Below are positions 36,314-45,833 of a stretch of DNA of 64,000 nt, in pieces. The stretch's first letter is position 1. Each line of letters begins with the position of its first letter. The stretch lies in the NCBI RefSeq assembly GCF_003576245.1, contig NZ_QWGA01000008.1, positions 62,001-126,000 of the forward strand, written 5' to 3'. Made by a program: the position numbers and the translations under genes. The notes under the pieces were generated by a model, which saw nothing but the letters and a program-made list of their open reading frames with translations, was not told the DNA's origin and searched no databases. Source of the DNA: Henriciella algicola (GTDB lineage Bacteria > Pseudomonadota > Alphaproteobacteria > Caulobacterales > Hyphomonadaceae).

Positions 36314-37101
36314 TAACCGCCTCCAGGCGATACAGGCCGCCGCGCGACGAGCATGTAGTTGACCTTCGTGTCATCCGAAAGCCGCCAACTGTCTGAAACC
36401 GGATTGTAGGACACACCTTGCGGGCGGTCCGTTTCAAGCCCTGCCATCTGCAGCGGTGCAGCGACCTCCGCAGGCGTCAGGAACTTCGAAAATTCATGCG
36501 TGCCGGGCGGCAGCCAGCGCAGCACATATTCAGCGCCGACGATGGCCAGTGCAAACGCTTTCGGCGTCCGGTTCAGCGTCGCTGCAATCATCAGCCCGCC
36601 AGGACGTAGCAGCGCGGCTGTGTCCTTCATGAACTGCGCAGGGTCAGCGACATGCTCGACGACTTCGAGGTTCAGCACGATGTCGAAGGGTTCGACGCCT
36701 GCCTCCAGCAAGCCTTCCGCCGTGCCCGCGCGATAATCGATGTCGAGACCGCCCTCGCGCGCATGGGTCAGCGCTGTCTTGATATTTGCTTCGCTCGCAT
36801 CGACGCCGGTCACACTCGCGCCAAGCCGTGCCATCGGCTCGCTGACGAGACCCCCGCCGCAGCCAATATCAAGCACCCGCAGCCCCTCAAGCGGCTTTCG
36901 CGCCGTCCCATCCAGTGCGAAATGGGCGCAGGCCGTATCGCGGATGAAACCAAGGCGCACCGGATTGAACTTATGCAGCGGTTTGAACTTGCCCTTCGGG
37001 TCCCACCACTCTGCTGCCATGGCAGAGAATTTGGCGACCTCATCGGGATCGATGCTCGGCTGGCGGGGTTCCGCTACGGTATTTTCTGAGAATTCATCCA
37101 T
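36313..37101 (-). CDS. ubiG: Ubiquinone biosynthesis O-methyltransferase UbiG
   Basis: UbiG performs the O-methylation steps in ubiquinone synthesis. Its 262 residues contain the N-terminal signature [21 protein letters not shown], the SAM-binding motif [16 protein letters not shown] near residue 75, and the later [15 protein letters not shown]. All are typical of UbiG. It is divergently transcribed from lysC, with a control region of about 130 bp. Confidence 0.95.
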   Translation of the reverse strand: MDEFSENTVAEPRQPSIDPDEVAKFSAMAAEWWDPKGKFKPLHKFNPVRLGFIRDTACAHFALDGTARKPLEGLRVLDIGCGGGLVSEPMARLGASVTGVDASEANIKTALTHAREGGLDIDYRAGTAEGLLEAGVEPFDIVLNLEVVEHVADPAQFMKDTAALLRPGGLMIAATLNRTPKAFALAIVGAEYVLRWLPPGTHEFSKFLTPAEVAAPLQMAGLETDRPQGVSYNPVSDSWRLSDDTKVNYMLVARRPVSPGGG

Positions 37102-37181
37102 CTCTTTAGCAATCCTGTTTGCGCTCGCATCCTGACACGACTAAAGCTGCGCCCGGGACATCCGGGGATATCCTGATGACC

Positions 37182-37197
37182 CCGATCATATGATCGG
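37182..37197. promoter_or_regulatory. Perfect 16-bp palindrome upstream of lysC
   Basis: CCGATCAT-ATGATCGG is a perfect dyad without spacer, 37 bp before the lysC start and 81 bp before ubiG. The position suits an operator or promoter overlap. The regulator is not recognisable from the motif. Confidence 0.4.
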
Positions 37198-37233
37198 TCT
37201 TATCTCTATTTGGGAGGGCCAGGCGGCGAGGCA

Positions 37234-38481
37234 ATGCAGCGCACGGTTCTGAAATTTGGCGGTACGTCGGTGGGCGATCTCGATCGGATCGCGCATGTCG
37301 CCGATCTTGTGTCCTGGCGGGCAAGCCAGGGCGAGAAGCTCGCAGTGATCGTCTCTGCCATGGCTGGTGAGACAAACAAGCTCGTCGGGTTTGCGCGCGG
37401 CGCGGCTGGCGACAATCTCAGCGGTCCGTCTTTTGATGACGAATATGACGTCGTCGTTTCGTCTGGGGAGCAGGTCACCAGCGGCCTTCTGGCGCTCGCC
37501 CTTCGCAAGCGCGGCCTCAAGGCACGCAGCTGGCTCGGCTGGCAGCTCGCCATGAAAACCAGCTCCGCCCACGGCAAGGCGCGGATCATGGGCTTTGAGA
37601 ATTCAGGCCTTCTGGACGCTGTCGATGGCGGTGAGATCGCTGTCATCGCCGGTTTCCAGGGTGTGACCGATGAGGGCCGTGTCTCGACGCTGGGCCGGGG
37701 CGGCTCTGACACCAGCGCTGTGGCCGTCGCTGCTGCGCTCGGCGCAGAAAGCTGCGATATCTATACCGATGTGGACGGGGTCTACACGACCGACCCGCGC
37801 ATCGTTCCGCAGGCGCGCCGGCTCGACAAGATTTCCTATGAAGAGATGCTCGAAATGGCATCGCTTGGCGCAAAGGTCCTCCAGACCCGCTCGGTCGAGC
37901 TCGCCATGAACCACCAGGTGCGCGTGCGTGTGCTGTCGAGCTTCGCGCAGCCCGGGGAAGACAATCCAGGCACCTATGTCTGCAGTGAGGATGAAATCGT
38001 GGAAAAACAGATCGTCAACGGCGTCACCTATTCGCGCGATGAAGCCAAGGTCACTCTCTACGGCGTAGAGGACAAGCCGGGCGTCTCGGCCCGTATCTTC
38101 TCCATGCTGGCAGATGCAGGCGTGAATGTGGACATGATCGTGCAGGCAAATGCGCGTGGCCCTGAACGCGCCAACATGGTTTTCACCTGCACCAGCGCCG
38201 ACAGCGAAAACGCCGAGAAACTGCTGCTCAATTCCAAGGCAGATATTGGTTTTGAATCGCTCAGCGTGTCGCGCGATGTCGCCAAGGTTTCCGTGATCGG
38301 CGTCGGCATGAAAAGCCATACCGGTGTTGCTGGCACAATGTTCGATGCCCTCTACAGGAAGGGGATCAATATCGACGTGATCTCCACCTCCGAAATCAAG
38401 ATTTCGGTTCTGATCGATGCGGCCTACACCGAACTCGCAGTACGTGCACTTCACACTGCCTTTGGACTTGACGCTACGTAG
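37234..38481 (+). CDS. lysC: Aspartate kinase
   Basis: Aspartate kinase phosphorylates aspartate, the first step towards lysine, threonine and methionine. The protein (415 residues from ATG 37234) begins MQRTVLKFGGTSVGD with the kinase KFGGTS motif and has GRGGSDTSAVAVAAAL around residue 155. It ends in two ACT domains (about 265-415), expected to give feedback inhibition by amino acids. The TTG at 37210 would add eight atypical residues. ptsP follows 25 bases later, a pairing often seen in alphaproteobacteria. Confidence 0.95.
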   Translation: MQRTVLKFGGTSVGDLDRIAHVADLVSWRASQGEKLAVIVSAMAGETNKLVGFARGAAGDNLSGPSFDDEYDVVVSSGEQVTSGLLALALRKRGLKARSWLGWQLAMKTSSAHGKARIMGFENSGLLDAVDGGEIAVIAGFQGVTDEGRVSTLGRGGSDTSAVAVAAALGAESCDIYTDVDGVYTTDPRIVPQARRLDKISYEEMLEMASLGAKVLQTRSVELAMNHQVRVRVLSSFAQPGEDNPGTYVCSEDEIVEKQIVNGVTYSRDEAKVTLYGVEDKPGVSARIFSMLADAGVNVDMIVQANARGPERANMVFTCTSADSENAEKLLLNSKADIGFESLSVSRDVAKVSVIGVGMKSHTGVAGTMFDALYRKGINIDVISTSEIKISVLIDAAYTELAVRALHTAFGLDAT

Positions 38482-38506
38482 CTGAGCAAGCCAAGAGCGG
38501 CTTGTC

Positions 38507-40786
38507 ATGCCTCAAAGTTTTTCGGTCCCTCGACTTCTGATTAATCGCCTGCGCGACGTCATGGCGGGCGACATGGAGGCTGACACCCGCCTTCAGAAGG
38601 TGGTGACCCTCATTGCGGGCACGATGGTCGCCGATGTGTGCTCAATCTATAAGCGCACCGACACGGATGAGCTTGAGCTCGTTGCAACCGAAGGTTTGGC
38701 CGCGACCGCTGTCCACCAGACCCGTATGGCCTTCGATGAGGGGCTTGTCGGTCAGATCGCCCTGTCGGGAGAGCCGCTCTCCATTCAGGATGCGCCGCGC
38801 CACCCCGCCTTCTCCTACAGGCCGGAAACGGGCGAGGACCCCTATCACGCCTTCCTCGGGGTGCCGATCCTGCGCGGCGGACGGGTCATTGGTGTGCTCA
38901 CCGTACAGAACCGGACAGAGCGGCTTTACGACGAAGACGAAGTCGACAGCCTGCAGACCATTGCCATGGTGCTGGCTGAGGTCGTCGCCTCCGATGTGCC
39001 GACGCAGCCATCTTCGGCTGACCCGCGCGAAAGTCGGCCCATCACGCTCAGGGGCCGTATCCTGGGTGAGGGCCTCGGCCTCGGCGCGGCACGGCTACAT
39101 GACCCCATCGTCTCGCCTGCGCGATACTTCACGGATGACCCTGACGCCGAAGCGCGCCGCCTCAGCACGGCCCTGCGCCAGCTGCAAGCCTCCCTCGATC
39201 GGATGCTCACCAATGATGTGAGCGCGATCTTTGGCGAGCCGCGTGAAGTTCTTGAAGCCTACAAGATGCTGGCCAGCGACCCGATGTGGGCCGCCCGTCT
39301 CGAAGAGACCGTCCGCTCTGGTCTTTCCGCAGAAGCCGCCGTCGATCGCTCGCGGCGTGAGCACAGGATAAAGCTCGAAAACGCCGCCGACCCGTATCTG
39401 CGCGAACGCCTGCATGACCTTGAAGACCTCGACAATCGGCTCCTGCGTGTCCTTGCGGGCAGTGATGGCTCGGCCGTCGGCGCGGACGGGGCAGAAGCGG
39501 GTGCAGCAAGCGAAGTCCTGATCGCGCGCCGCCTCGGCCCGGCTGAGCTGCTCGAATACCGCAATTCCGGCCTCGCAGCGATCATCCTTGAGGAGGTTGC
39601 CCCCTCCAGCCATGCTGCGATTGTCGCCCGCGCCCTCGGCATACCGACCCTTGGCGGCGTTGCCGGGATCAGCAATGCGGTCGCGCAGGGCGATCAGGTC
39701 ATTGTCGATGCGGAGCAGGGCACGCTCCATGTGCGGCCAGACCAGGACCTGCTGACCGCCTACGAAACCCGCCGTCTCATGCGCACAGAGCGCCAGGCCG
39801 CGTTTCAGGCCCTGAAGGACCAGCCATCCCGCACGCGCGACGGCGTCGATATCAAGCTGATGCTGAATGCCGGCCTCGCCCTCGACATGGATGCGATGGA
39901 GAAGACGGGCGCTGAAGGTATCGGTCTCTTCCGTACCGAATTTCAGTTCCTCGTCTCCGACACGCTGCCAAAGATGGAATCCCAGATCGGCCTTTACCGG
40001 CAGATCCTCGATTATGCTGGCAACCGCCCGGTCCATTTCCGCACGCTCGACCTTGGCGGCGATAAGATGTTGCCGAATGCGAACAAGGGCGAGGAGGAGA
40101 ACCCCGCCCTCGGCTGGCGGTCCATCCGTTTCGCGCTGGACCGTCCCGGCCTCTTCCGGCGCCAGCTGCGCGCGCTTGTCAGGGCAGCCGATGGCGGCCC
40201 GCTCAGCGTCATGTTCCCCATGGTCACCAAGGCCGAAGAGTTCTTCGAGGCCAAGGCGCTGCTCATGGAGGAGATTGAGTGGAGCGTGGCGCGTGGTTTT
40301 CAGGCGCCGTGCGAGGTGCGCACTGGCGCCATGTTGGAAGCGCCTGCGCTGGCTTTTTCGCTCGGTGAGCTTGCTTCAGAGGCTGACTTCATATCGGTCG
40401 GTACGAATGATCTCCTGCAGTTCTTCTTTGCCGCAGACCGGATGGTGCCGTCTGTTTCAGAACGGTACGATTTCATCAGCAGGCCTGCGCTCCGGTTTCT
40501 CGATATGGTCCGCCAGGAATGTGAGCGTCATCAACTCCCAGTGTCTGTATGCGGAGAAATTGCCTCACACCCGCTGGAGGCGCTCTGCCTGATCGGGCTG
40601 GGATACCACACGCTTTCCATGCCCGCATCGGGCGTCGGCCCCGTGAAGCGGATGCTGCGCAGCGTGGACCTTTCAACCTTCGGTCCCGAATTTCGCGCCG
40701 CAATTTATGATTCAAACGCTGATCTTCGTAACGAAGTATTATCCATTGCGGACATACAGAAAATTGCCTTGAAAGATCATGGATAG
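38507..40786 (+). CDS. ptsP: PEP-protein phosphotransferase of the nitrogen PTS (EI-Ntr)
   Basis: EI-Ntr takes phosphate from PEP and passes it to NPr, the start of the regulatory nitrogen phosphotransferase chain. Its 759 residues have an N-terminal GAF domain (about 25-165), then EI N-domain segments (about 180-330). The phosphocarrier His369 lies in EVAPSSHAAIVARALG. The C-terminal PEP-binding barrel follows, with GIGLFRTEFQF and the late TNDLLQFFFAADR. It lies downstream of lysC; a small hairpin at 38487-38504 (CAAGCC/GGCTTG) sits just before the start. Confidence 0.95.
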   Translation: MPQSFSVPRLLINRLRDVMAGDMEADTRLQKVVTLIAGTMVADVCSIYKRTDTDELELVATEGLAATAVHQTRMAFDEGLVGQIALSGEPLSIQDAPRHPAFSYRPETGEDPYHAFLGVPILRGGRVIGVLTVQNRTERLYDEDEVDSLQTIAMVLAEVVASDVPTQPSSADPRESRPITLRGRILGEGLGLGAARLHDPIVSPARYFTDDPDAEARRLSTALRQLQASLDRMLTNDVSAIFGEPREVLEAYKMLASDPMWAARLEETVRSGLSAEAAVDRSRREHRIKLENAADPYLRERLHDLEDLDNRLLRVLAGSDGSAVGADGAEAGAASEVLIARRLGPAELLEYRNSGLAAIILEEVAPSSHAAIVARALGIPTLGGVAGISNAVAQGDQVIVDAEQGTLHVRPDQDLLTAYETRRLMRTERQAAFQALKDQPSRTRDGVDIKLMLNAGLALDMDAMEKTGAEGIGLFRTEFQFLVSDTLPKMESQIGLYRQILDYAGNRPVHFRTLDLGGDKMLPNANKGEEENPALGWRSIRFALDRPGLFRRQLRALVRAADGGPLSVMFPMVTKAEEFFEAKALLMEEIEWSVARGFQAPCEVRTGAMLEAPALAFSLGELASEADFISVGTNDLLQFFFAADRMVPSVSERYDFISRPALRFLDMVRQECERHQLPVSVCGEIASHPLEALCLIGLGYHTLSMPASGVGPVKRMLRSVDLSTFGPEFRAAIYDSNADLRNEVLSIADIQKIALKDHG

Positions 40787-40870
40787 GCGGCGTATACCAT
40801 AAGTGCTGCATGGCATGGGGTATGCAGTTCCCACAATTCATCTGCCAGTCACCGATTGGATAATCGCGTC

Positions 40871-41839
40871 ATGAACGACGACGAGCGTAAAGCACAAGTT
40901 GCGTCTTCCGAAGCCGAACAAATTTCGGATCAACCAGTTCAGTCTGGCGATGAAAGTCCTGTTTCCCATACTTCTGATAACCATGATGATACGCCCGTCA
41001 TCGAGGACGCGGCCGTCGCGCCATCTGGCCGCGACAGTCTGATCGACAATTTTACCGCTGGCGGCATCCTTCGCGCCGCGCGTGAGCGCCAGGAACTGAG
41101 CATCGCGGCTGTCTCCAGCGCCCTGCACATGAACCAGCGCGCAATTGATTGCCTGGAGCGCACGACCCAGCCGCCCGGCTACGATATGAGCCGCACGCGC
41201 ATCGCCGCGAAAAGCTACGCCAAATATCTCGGTATTCCGCCAGAGAACGTCCTTGCGGATTTCCCGATGGACGACAATCCAAAGCTGGCGACCGCTGTCC
41301 CGCGTTCGTCTGTTGTCGAAGTTCAGCCGCGCCGCGGCAGCCGTGTCGCGATCCCGGCGGCCGTCATGGCCTGTGTCGTGGCTGCGGGTGTCGGCATCGC
41401 CTTCCTGATGGCGCCCGGTGACAGCGTGACAGGCCGTTCTGCGCCTTCCGTCGCTGAACGCGTCGTTGCCGTAAATACCGCTCAGGAAAGCCTGTTTGCC
41501 CGCTCGCCGCTGGCCGCCGGTCAGATCGATGCGCCGGAGCTTTCGATTATCGCGACGCGTCCTGAATGGATTGAGGTGCGCGGACCAGACGGCACAATTT
41601 TCCGTAGCCGGACGATGGCACGCGGTGAGATCTATTACCCACGTGTCGGTGCAGACTGGACCGTCACCGTGCGCGACGGCACCGCTTTTGAATGGCGTGT
41701 TGACGGCCGCCCGATCGGCAATCTGTCTGAAATTGCCGCGCCGGTTTATTCCGCAAGCATCGACGAAGCGGCGGCGGTCGCAGCGGCTCAGAGCCAGCCA
41801 ACCCTGGCCGCGACGAGCAATAGCCGTCCAAGCCGCTAA
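40871..41839 (+). CDS. RodZ-like protein (HTH, membrane helix, DUF4115)
   Basis: The 322-residue protein has an acidic, Ser-rich N-terminus, then a HTH_25-type helix-turn-helix (LRAARERQELSIAAVSSALH...IDCLER, about residues 60-105). One membrane helix lies around residues 158-180 (VAIPAAVMACVVAAGVGIAF). The periplasmic DUF4115 domain (about 225-285: RPEWIEVRGPDGTIFRSRTM) follows. This is the RodZ architecture: a cytoskeletal adaptor linking MreB to the wall machinery. The start ATG 40871 is preferred over TTG 40856. It ends at a bidirectional terminator. Confidence 0.85.
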   Translation: MNDDERKAQVASSEAEQISDQPVQSGDESPVSHTSDNHDDTPVIEDAAVAPSGRDSLIDNFTAGGILRAARERQELSIAAVSSALHMNQRAIDCLERTTQPPGYDMSRTRIAAKSYAKYLGIPPENVLADFPMDDNPKLATAVPRSSVVEVQPRRGSRVAIPAAVMACVVAAGVGIAFLMAPGDSVTGRSAPSVAERVVAVNTAQESLFARSPLAAGQIDAPELSIIATRPEWIEVRGPDGTIFRSRTMARGEIYYPRVGADWTVTVRDGTAFEWRVDGRPIGNLSEIAAPVYSASIDEAAAVAAAQSQPTLAATSNSRPSR

Positions 41840-41864
41840 GCTCTTGCCATTAAGGTAAATCAAA

Positions 41865-41893
41865 AAAGCCAGCCCCGAACCGAGGCTGGCTTT
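41865..41893. terminator. Bidirectional intrinsic terminator
   Basis: AAAGCCAGCC (41865-41874) pairs with GGCTGGCTTT (41884-41893) across a nine-base loop. A and T runs flank both sides, so it can end both the RodZ-like gene (+) and the pilus N-domain gene (-). Confidence 0.85.
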
Positions 41894-41923
41894 CGTTTAT
41901 CCCGTTGAGAAATGCGCGCGGCC

Positions 41924-42364
41924 TTAATTGTCCGTCAGACGCTTCAGCTGCTCTGCCTGGTCCAGTGACCGAGAGAAGTGGTCTTCATTGTCGCCCAGAA
42001 CCGGGGCATCGCGGCATTCGCCTGCGCAATCATATGTATAGGAGCTGCCGCCACGATTGATGGTGACCAGATTGGCTGCGTTCGTCGTTACCACGACATC
42101 GGTCTCGATGATGATGTTGTTGTTGGCGTCCAGAACGACGAGGTTCGTGGTGCCAAAGCTCTTGCCCGTCAGAAAGATCATATGCGGGTCGGCGACTGCC
42201 ACGTCCGCAATGTTCTGATTGCCAATCACCACATTCGCAGCGGCGCGCGACAGGCGCAGCGGCTTTGTCGTCCCGGTTTCAACGGTCATCTGCTGTGCGG
42301 CGGCGGTCATGGTCATTGTGCCGGCCATGAGACAAGCGGCGGCGAGCCTGGAAATCAGTTTCAT
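41924..42364 (-). CDS. Stand-alone pilus/secretin N-terminal domain protein
   Basis: This 146-residue exported protein (signal peptide MKLISRLAAACLMAGTMTMTAAA) consists of one pilus-assembly N domain, as found at the N-terminus of CpaC secretins. It contains LRLSRAAANVVIGNQNIADVAVADPHM and FLTGKSFGTTNLVVLDANN, and no secretin channel domain. A C-terminal pair of Cys (YDCAGECRD) is unusual. It is divergent from the Flp pilin gene and is likely part of the Tad system, possibly an accessory to the outer-membrane ring. Confidence 0.82.
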   Translation of the reverse strand: MKLISRLAAACLMAGTMTMTAAAQQMTVETGTTKPLRLSRAAANVVIGNQNIADVAVADPHMIFLTGKSFGTTNLVVLDANNNIIIETDVVVTTNAANLVTINRGGSSYTYDCAGECRDAPVLGDNEDHFSRSLDQAEQLKRLTDN

Positions 42365-42616
42365 TTCAGACGCTCCTATAGGGCATACGGTCTTTGATAA
42401 TATTTAGCGTGTAGAAGGTTTCGCGAAGCCTAACAGGAATGGGCGGCACCCGAATGATAGCCGTCTCAGTCTTGGTTAACGCGGCCGTTCAAAGTGTTCA
42501 GAAATTTCATCGACCGATTTACGTGATATTTATTTGCACCCTGTAGAAGCATCCCTGTTCCGGCAAAAACAAATGCAATTCGGAACGTCATAAATGCATG
42601 ATGATGGAGCCTCCAA
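42365..42616. promoter_or_regulatory. Divergent pilus promoter region
   Basis: A 252-bp AT-rich control region without a gene. It should hold the promoters of the N-domain gene and of flp. GGTTAAC at 42474-42480 resembles half of a CtrA site, but the second half at the required spacing is missing. The flp ribosome-binding site GGAG is at 42606-42609. Confidence 0.5.
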
Positions 42617-42775
42617 ATGCAAAAGCTTGTACGTTTTTTCAAGAATGAGTCGGGTGCAACCGCTATCGAGTATGGTCTCATTGCTGCCCTGATCGCCGTC
42701 GCGATCATCAGCGCTGTTTCCGCTCTCGGCACCAGCACCTCTGACACCTTCAACACGGTTGCCAACGCCCTCTAA
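42617..42775 (+). CDS. Flp-family type IVb pilin
   Basis: The 52-residue prepilin reads MQKLVRFFKNESGATAIEYG, then a hydrophobic segment (LIAALIAVAIISAVSALG) and a short polar tail. The Flp signature is seen: a Gly cleavage site followed by five residues to the Glu-Tyr pair (G|ATAIEYG). CpaA should cleave after G13. GGAG stands seven bases before the ATG. A strong terminator follows, so the pilin is probably made at higher levels than the assembly genes downstream. Confidence 0.95.
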   Translation: MQKLVRFFKNESGATAIEYGLIAALIAVAIISAVSALGTSTSDTFNTVANAL

Positions 42776-42820
42776 GGCAGGCCCGTGAAGGGACGTCCGG
42801 CCAGGCTGGACGCATGATTG

Positions 42821-42852
42821 AAGAGCCGCCCGGGCGCCCGGGCGGCTCTTTT
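42821..42852 (+). terminator. Intrinsic terminator after the pilin gene
   Basis: A perfect 30-bp palindrome, AAGAGCCGCCCGGGC with GCCCGGGCGGCTCTT (42821-42850), is followed by TTTTC. It separates flp from cpaA and may allow read-through attenuation. Confidence 0.88.
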
Positions 42853-42923
42853 CATTAGCGGGGTGTCAAACTTTTCCCGCTACACCAATTGGCAACACCA
42901 GATCCCAGCGGGAGCGAACGCCC

Positions 42924-43421
42924 ATGATTGCCGCGCTTTTTGCCGTTCTATTCCTTTTGCTCTGCGTCTACGCGGCGATCCGCGATATCGAGACGCTGAC
43001 CATCTCGAACGGCCTCAACGCGATCATAGCCTTCCTGTTTGTCCCGGCGATGATCATCTCTGCGCCGGGCTGGGACGTTGCGGGTGCTCACCTGCTTGCG
43101 GGCGTGGCAGCCTTCGTCATTTCAGTGCTTCTCTTCACCTTCGGCATCTTTGGCGGCGGTGATGCAAAGATGATCCCGGGCGTCATGCTCTGGCTCGGGC
43201 CGGAAGCGGCCATGCCATTCGTGACCGCAATGGCCGTCGTCGGCGGTCTGCTTGCCGCGACAGTCATCATTGCGCGAAAACTTGTGCCTGCACACGCTGC
43301 CCCCGGCTTTGCGCGCGGAACGATGGAGCAGGGCGCAGGCGTGCCGTATGGCGTCGCAATCGCGGGCGGTGCCTTCTACGCCATTCCCTATTCGCCTCTG
43401 CTTTCGCTATTGGGCGCATAG
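42924..43421 (+). CDS. cpaA: Prepilin peptidase CpaA (A24 family)
   Basis: CpaA removes the leader of Flp prepilins in the inner membrane. Its 165 residues are mostly hydrophobic helices. The two catalytic aspartates are the Asp in AIRDIETLTISN and the Asp in GGGDAKM near residue 80, the short TadV/CpaA form without an N-methylation domain. It is the first gene of the pilus assembly block. Confidence 0.93.
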   Translation: MIAALFAVLFLLLCVYAAIRDIETLTISNGLNAIIAFLFVPAMIISAPGWDVAGAHLLAGVAAFVISVLLFTFGIFGGGDAKMIPGVMLWLGPEAAMPFVTAMAVVGGLLAATVIIARKLVPAHAAPGFARGTMEQGAGVPYGVAIAGGAFYAIPYSPLLSLLGA

Positions 43422-43519
43422 CGATTTTGGCAAGTTAACTATGCCTTAGTCTGTGGATGCAAAATTGACGGTTGTGGGGCTCCATATTGCGGGGCTGTTT
43501 CGAGCCGGAAAGGTATCCG

Positions 43520-44353
43520 ATGTCTCCCATTCGTCTGATCATCCTTGTCGTTGCCGCAATCGCGGCGATCGGCGCGGCTTTCCTCGTGCGTGGCATGTCC
43601 AGCGCGCCCGTCCAGCAAGTCCAGATGGAGCCGCAGGTCATTGAGCGCGAAGTGGAAGTCTCTTCCACCAAGGTGCTCGTCGCCCGCAGCAGCATGCGCA
43701 CCGGCGCACTGCTCACGCCCGATGATTTCCGCTGGGCCGATTGGCCAGAGCGCGCCCTCAACCCAGCCTACTTCATTCAGGACGCGTCGCCTGACGCGAT
43801 CGAAGAGCTTTCCGGCAGTGTCGTGAAGACCCCGCTTCTGGAAGGCGAGCCAATCGTCGACCAGAAAATCGTCAAGAAAGGCGAGACCGGCTTCATGGCC
43901 GCGCTTCTGGCGCCTGGCATGCGCGCCATCGCCGTTGAGATTTCACCAGAGTCCGCATCCGCCGGCTTCATCCTTCCGGATGACCGCGTCGATGTGATCC
44001 TGACCTACGACGTGGAAGTCATGAGTGACCGCGGCATGAGCGACACCACGCTCACCAAGACGGTTATCCGCAATGCCCGCGTTCTCGCCATCGACCAGAT
44101 GTTCGGTGAGATGGACGGCGTTCCGACGCTGACCGGCTCGACCGCAACGCTTGAGCTTGAGCCACGTCAGGCCGAGCTGCTCGCACATTCCAGCCGCCTC
44201 GGTTCCATCGCGCTGTCCCTGCGCAGTGTTGCCGATGCCGACGAAAACCAGGGTGTTCCGGTCGCCAATACGAGCCTTCTCGACGGCGACAGCGGGGCAG
44301 GGGGCAGCGGTGTGCGAGTCTTCAAGAACGGTAATGTGAGCGGGGGAAGCTGA
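43520..44353 (+). CDS. cpaB: Pilus assembly protein CpaB
   Basis: CpaB is an inner-membrane-anchored periplasmic Tad-pilus protein. The 277 residues begin with one helix (MSPIRLIILVVAAIAAIGAAF), followed by a SAF domain (about 50-115: VLVARSSMRTGALLTPDDF) and the RcpC-type domain with DDRVDVILTYDVEVM. ATG 43520 is chosen for its GGAAAGG site; the longer frame adds 16 residues in front of the helix. Stop and cpaC start overlap (TGATG). Confidence 0.93.
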   Translation: MSPIRLIILVVAAIAAIGAAFLVRGMSSAPVQQVQMEPQVIEREVEVSSTKVLVARSSMRTGALLTPDDFRWADWPERALNPAYFIQDASPDAIEELSGSVVKTPLLEGEPIVDQKIVKKGETGFMAALLAPGMRAIAVEISPESASAGFILPDDRVDVILTYDVEVMSDRGMSDTTLTKTVIRNARVLAIDQMFGEMDGVPTLTGSTATLELEPRQAELLAHSSRLGSIALSLRSVADADENQGVPVANTSLLDGDSGAGGSGVRVFKNGNVSGGS

Positions 44354-45822
44354 TGAGCGCGATCTTGCGCAGCCTTGGAGCGGTGTGTTCGCTGGCGCTC
44401 CTCACTGCTCCGGTCCCGGCCGGGGCACAGGATATTTCCGGCGTCTCCATTATGGAGCCGGGCGAGACCAGCGTTTCGCAGACGATCCGCCTTGGCCTCA
44501 ACAAATCCACCGTGATCGAGCTTGAACGCCCGGTCGCTGATGTGGTCATCACCAACCCGTCCATCGCTGACGCCGTCGTGCAGACCGCCCAGCGTCTGAT
44601 CTTCCGCGGCATCGAAGTCGGCGAAACCAACGCCTTCCTGTTCGATCGTCACGGCCGTCCGATCCTGAACCTCGAAATCGTCGTGAACGCCGACACCGCC
44701 GCGCTGGAGCGTCTGGTCGAGCGTTATGTGCCCGGTGCGCGCGTCGCGATCGAGAGCATTGGCGGCAACATGGTCGTCAGCGGCAATGTCGACAGCATCC
44801 TTCAGTCCGACCAGATCATGCGCCTCATCAAGGCCTATTCCGGCGATGAAGAGTTTGAGCCCGTCAACATGTTGAGCGTCGCCGCAAAAGATCAGGTGAT
44901 GCTCGAGGTGCGCATCGTCGAGATGCAGCGCTCGGTCGTCAAACAGCTCGGTATCGATATCGCCGGCAGCTCCATTGGCAGCCTCGAAGATGTCCTCAAC
45001 TTCGACATCGCATCTGCGACGGGTCTTGCCGTGCAGGGCGCCTCGCTCGGTGGTCTGACCTTCAACCCGCGCTATTCCACCTTCGACGCGAATGGCCGCG
45101 AAACGACCATCGGTGCAGGGATTGATGCGCTGGAGCGTATCGGCATCGTGCGCACGCTGGCTGAACCGAACATCTCTGCCATCTCCGGTGAGAGCGCAAA
45201 ATTCCTCGCAGGTGGTGAGTTCCCGGTCCCGGTTGGCCAGGATGACAATGGCCGTGTCACGATCGAGTTCAAGCCATACGGTGTTGGCCTCGCCTTCACC
45301 CCGGTCGTCCTTTCCGAAGGCCGCATCTCGCTCAAGGTCTCGACCGAGGTTTCCGAACTCACCAATCAGGGTGCCTTCCAGGGCCAGTCGGTTGCTGGCG
45401 TCGATGGCGATGGCAATGTTGTCACCACCGAAGCGCTGACCATTCCAGCCCTGACCGTTCGCCGCGCCGAAAGCACGGTTGAGCTGCCAAGCGGTGGCTC
45501 GATGATGCTTGCCGGTCTGATCCAGAGCCGCTCACGCCAGTCGCTCGACCAGCTTCCGGGCCTCAAGCGTCTGCCGGTCCTCGGCGCGCTGTTCCAGTCG
45601 CGCGACTTCCTCAATGAGGAAACCGAACTGGTCGTGATCATCACGCCGTATCTGATCGACCCGACCAATAAGGGCAATCTGCGCACGCCTGCGGACGGCT
45701 ATGTGAATGCCACCGATGCCCAGTCGGTCTTCTTCGGCGCGCTGAACGCTGTCTATGCCCGCGATGGCGAGGGCCTCAGCCGCGAAAACTACAACGCGCC
45801 TGTTGGCTTCATAGAGGAATAG
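44353..45822 (+). CDS. cpaC: Tad pilus secretin CpaC
   Basis: CpaC forms the outer-membrane channel through which the Flp pilus leaves. It is 489 residues long, with a signal peptide (residues 1-26). The pilus N domain (about 45-125; LGLNKSTVIELERPVADVVITN) and a BON-like region follow. The C-terminal secretin domain (about 250-440) carries IGIVRTLAEPNISAISGESA and LVVIITPYLIDP. It overlaps cpaB by one base. Confidence 0.95.
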   Translation: MSAILRSLGAVCSLALLTAPVPAGAQDISGVSIMEPGETSVSQTIRLGLNKSTVIELERPVADVVITNPSIADAVVQTAQRLIFRGIEVGETNAFLFDRHGRPILNLEIVVNADTAALERLVERYVPGARVAIESIGGNMVVSGNVDSILQSDQIMRLIKAYSGDEEFEPVNMLSVAAKDQVMLEVRIVEMQRSVVKQLGIDIAGSSIGSLEDVLNFDIASATGLAVQGASLGGLTFNPRYSTFDANGRETTIGAGIDALERIGIVRTLAEPNISAISGESAKFLAGGEFPVPVGQDDNGRVTIEFKPYGVGLAFTPVVLSEGRISLKVSTEVSELTNQGAFQGQSVAGVDGDGNVVTTEALTIPALTVRRAESTVELPSGGSMMLAGLIQSRSRQSLDQLPGLKRLPVLGALFQSRDFLNEETELVVIITPYLIDPTNKGNLRTPADGYVNATDAQSVFFGALNAVYARDGEGLSRENYNAPVGFIEE

Positions 45823-45833
45823 GAGAGCTCAGG

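Noticed and set aside
42474-42491. Possible CtrA site (TTAA-N7-TTAA) upstream of flp
   Set aside because: GGTTAAC is present, but the second half reads GTTCAA at the wrong match and spacing. Kept only as a remark.
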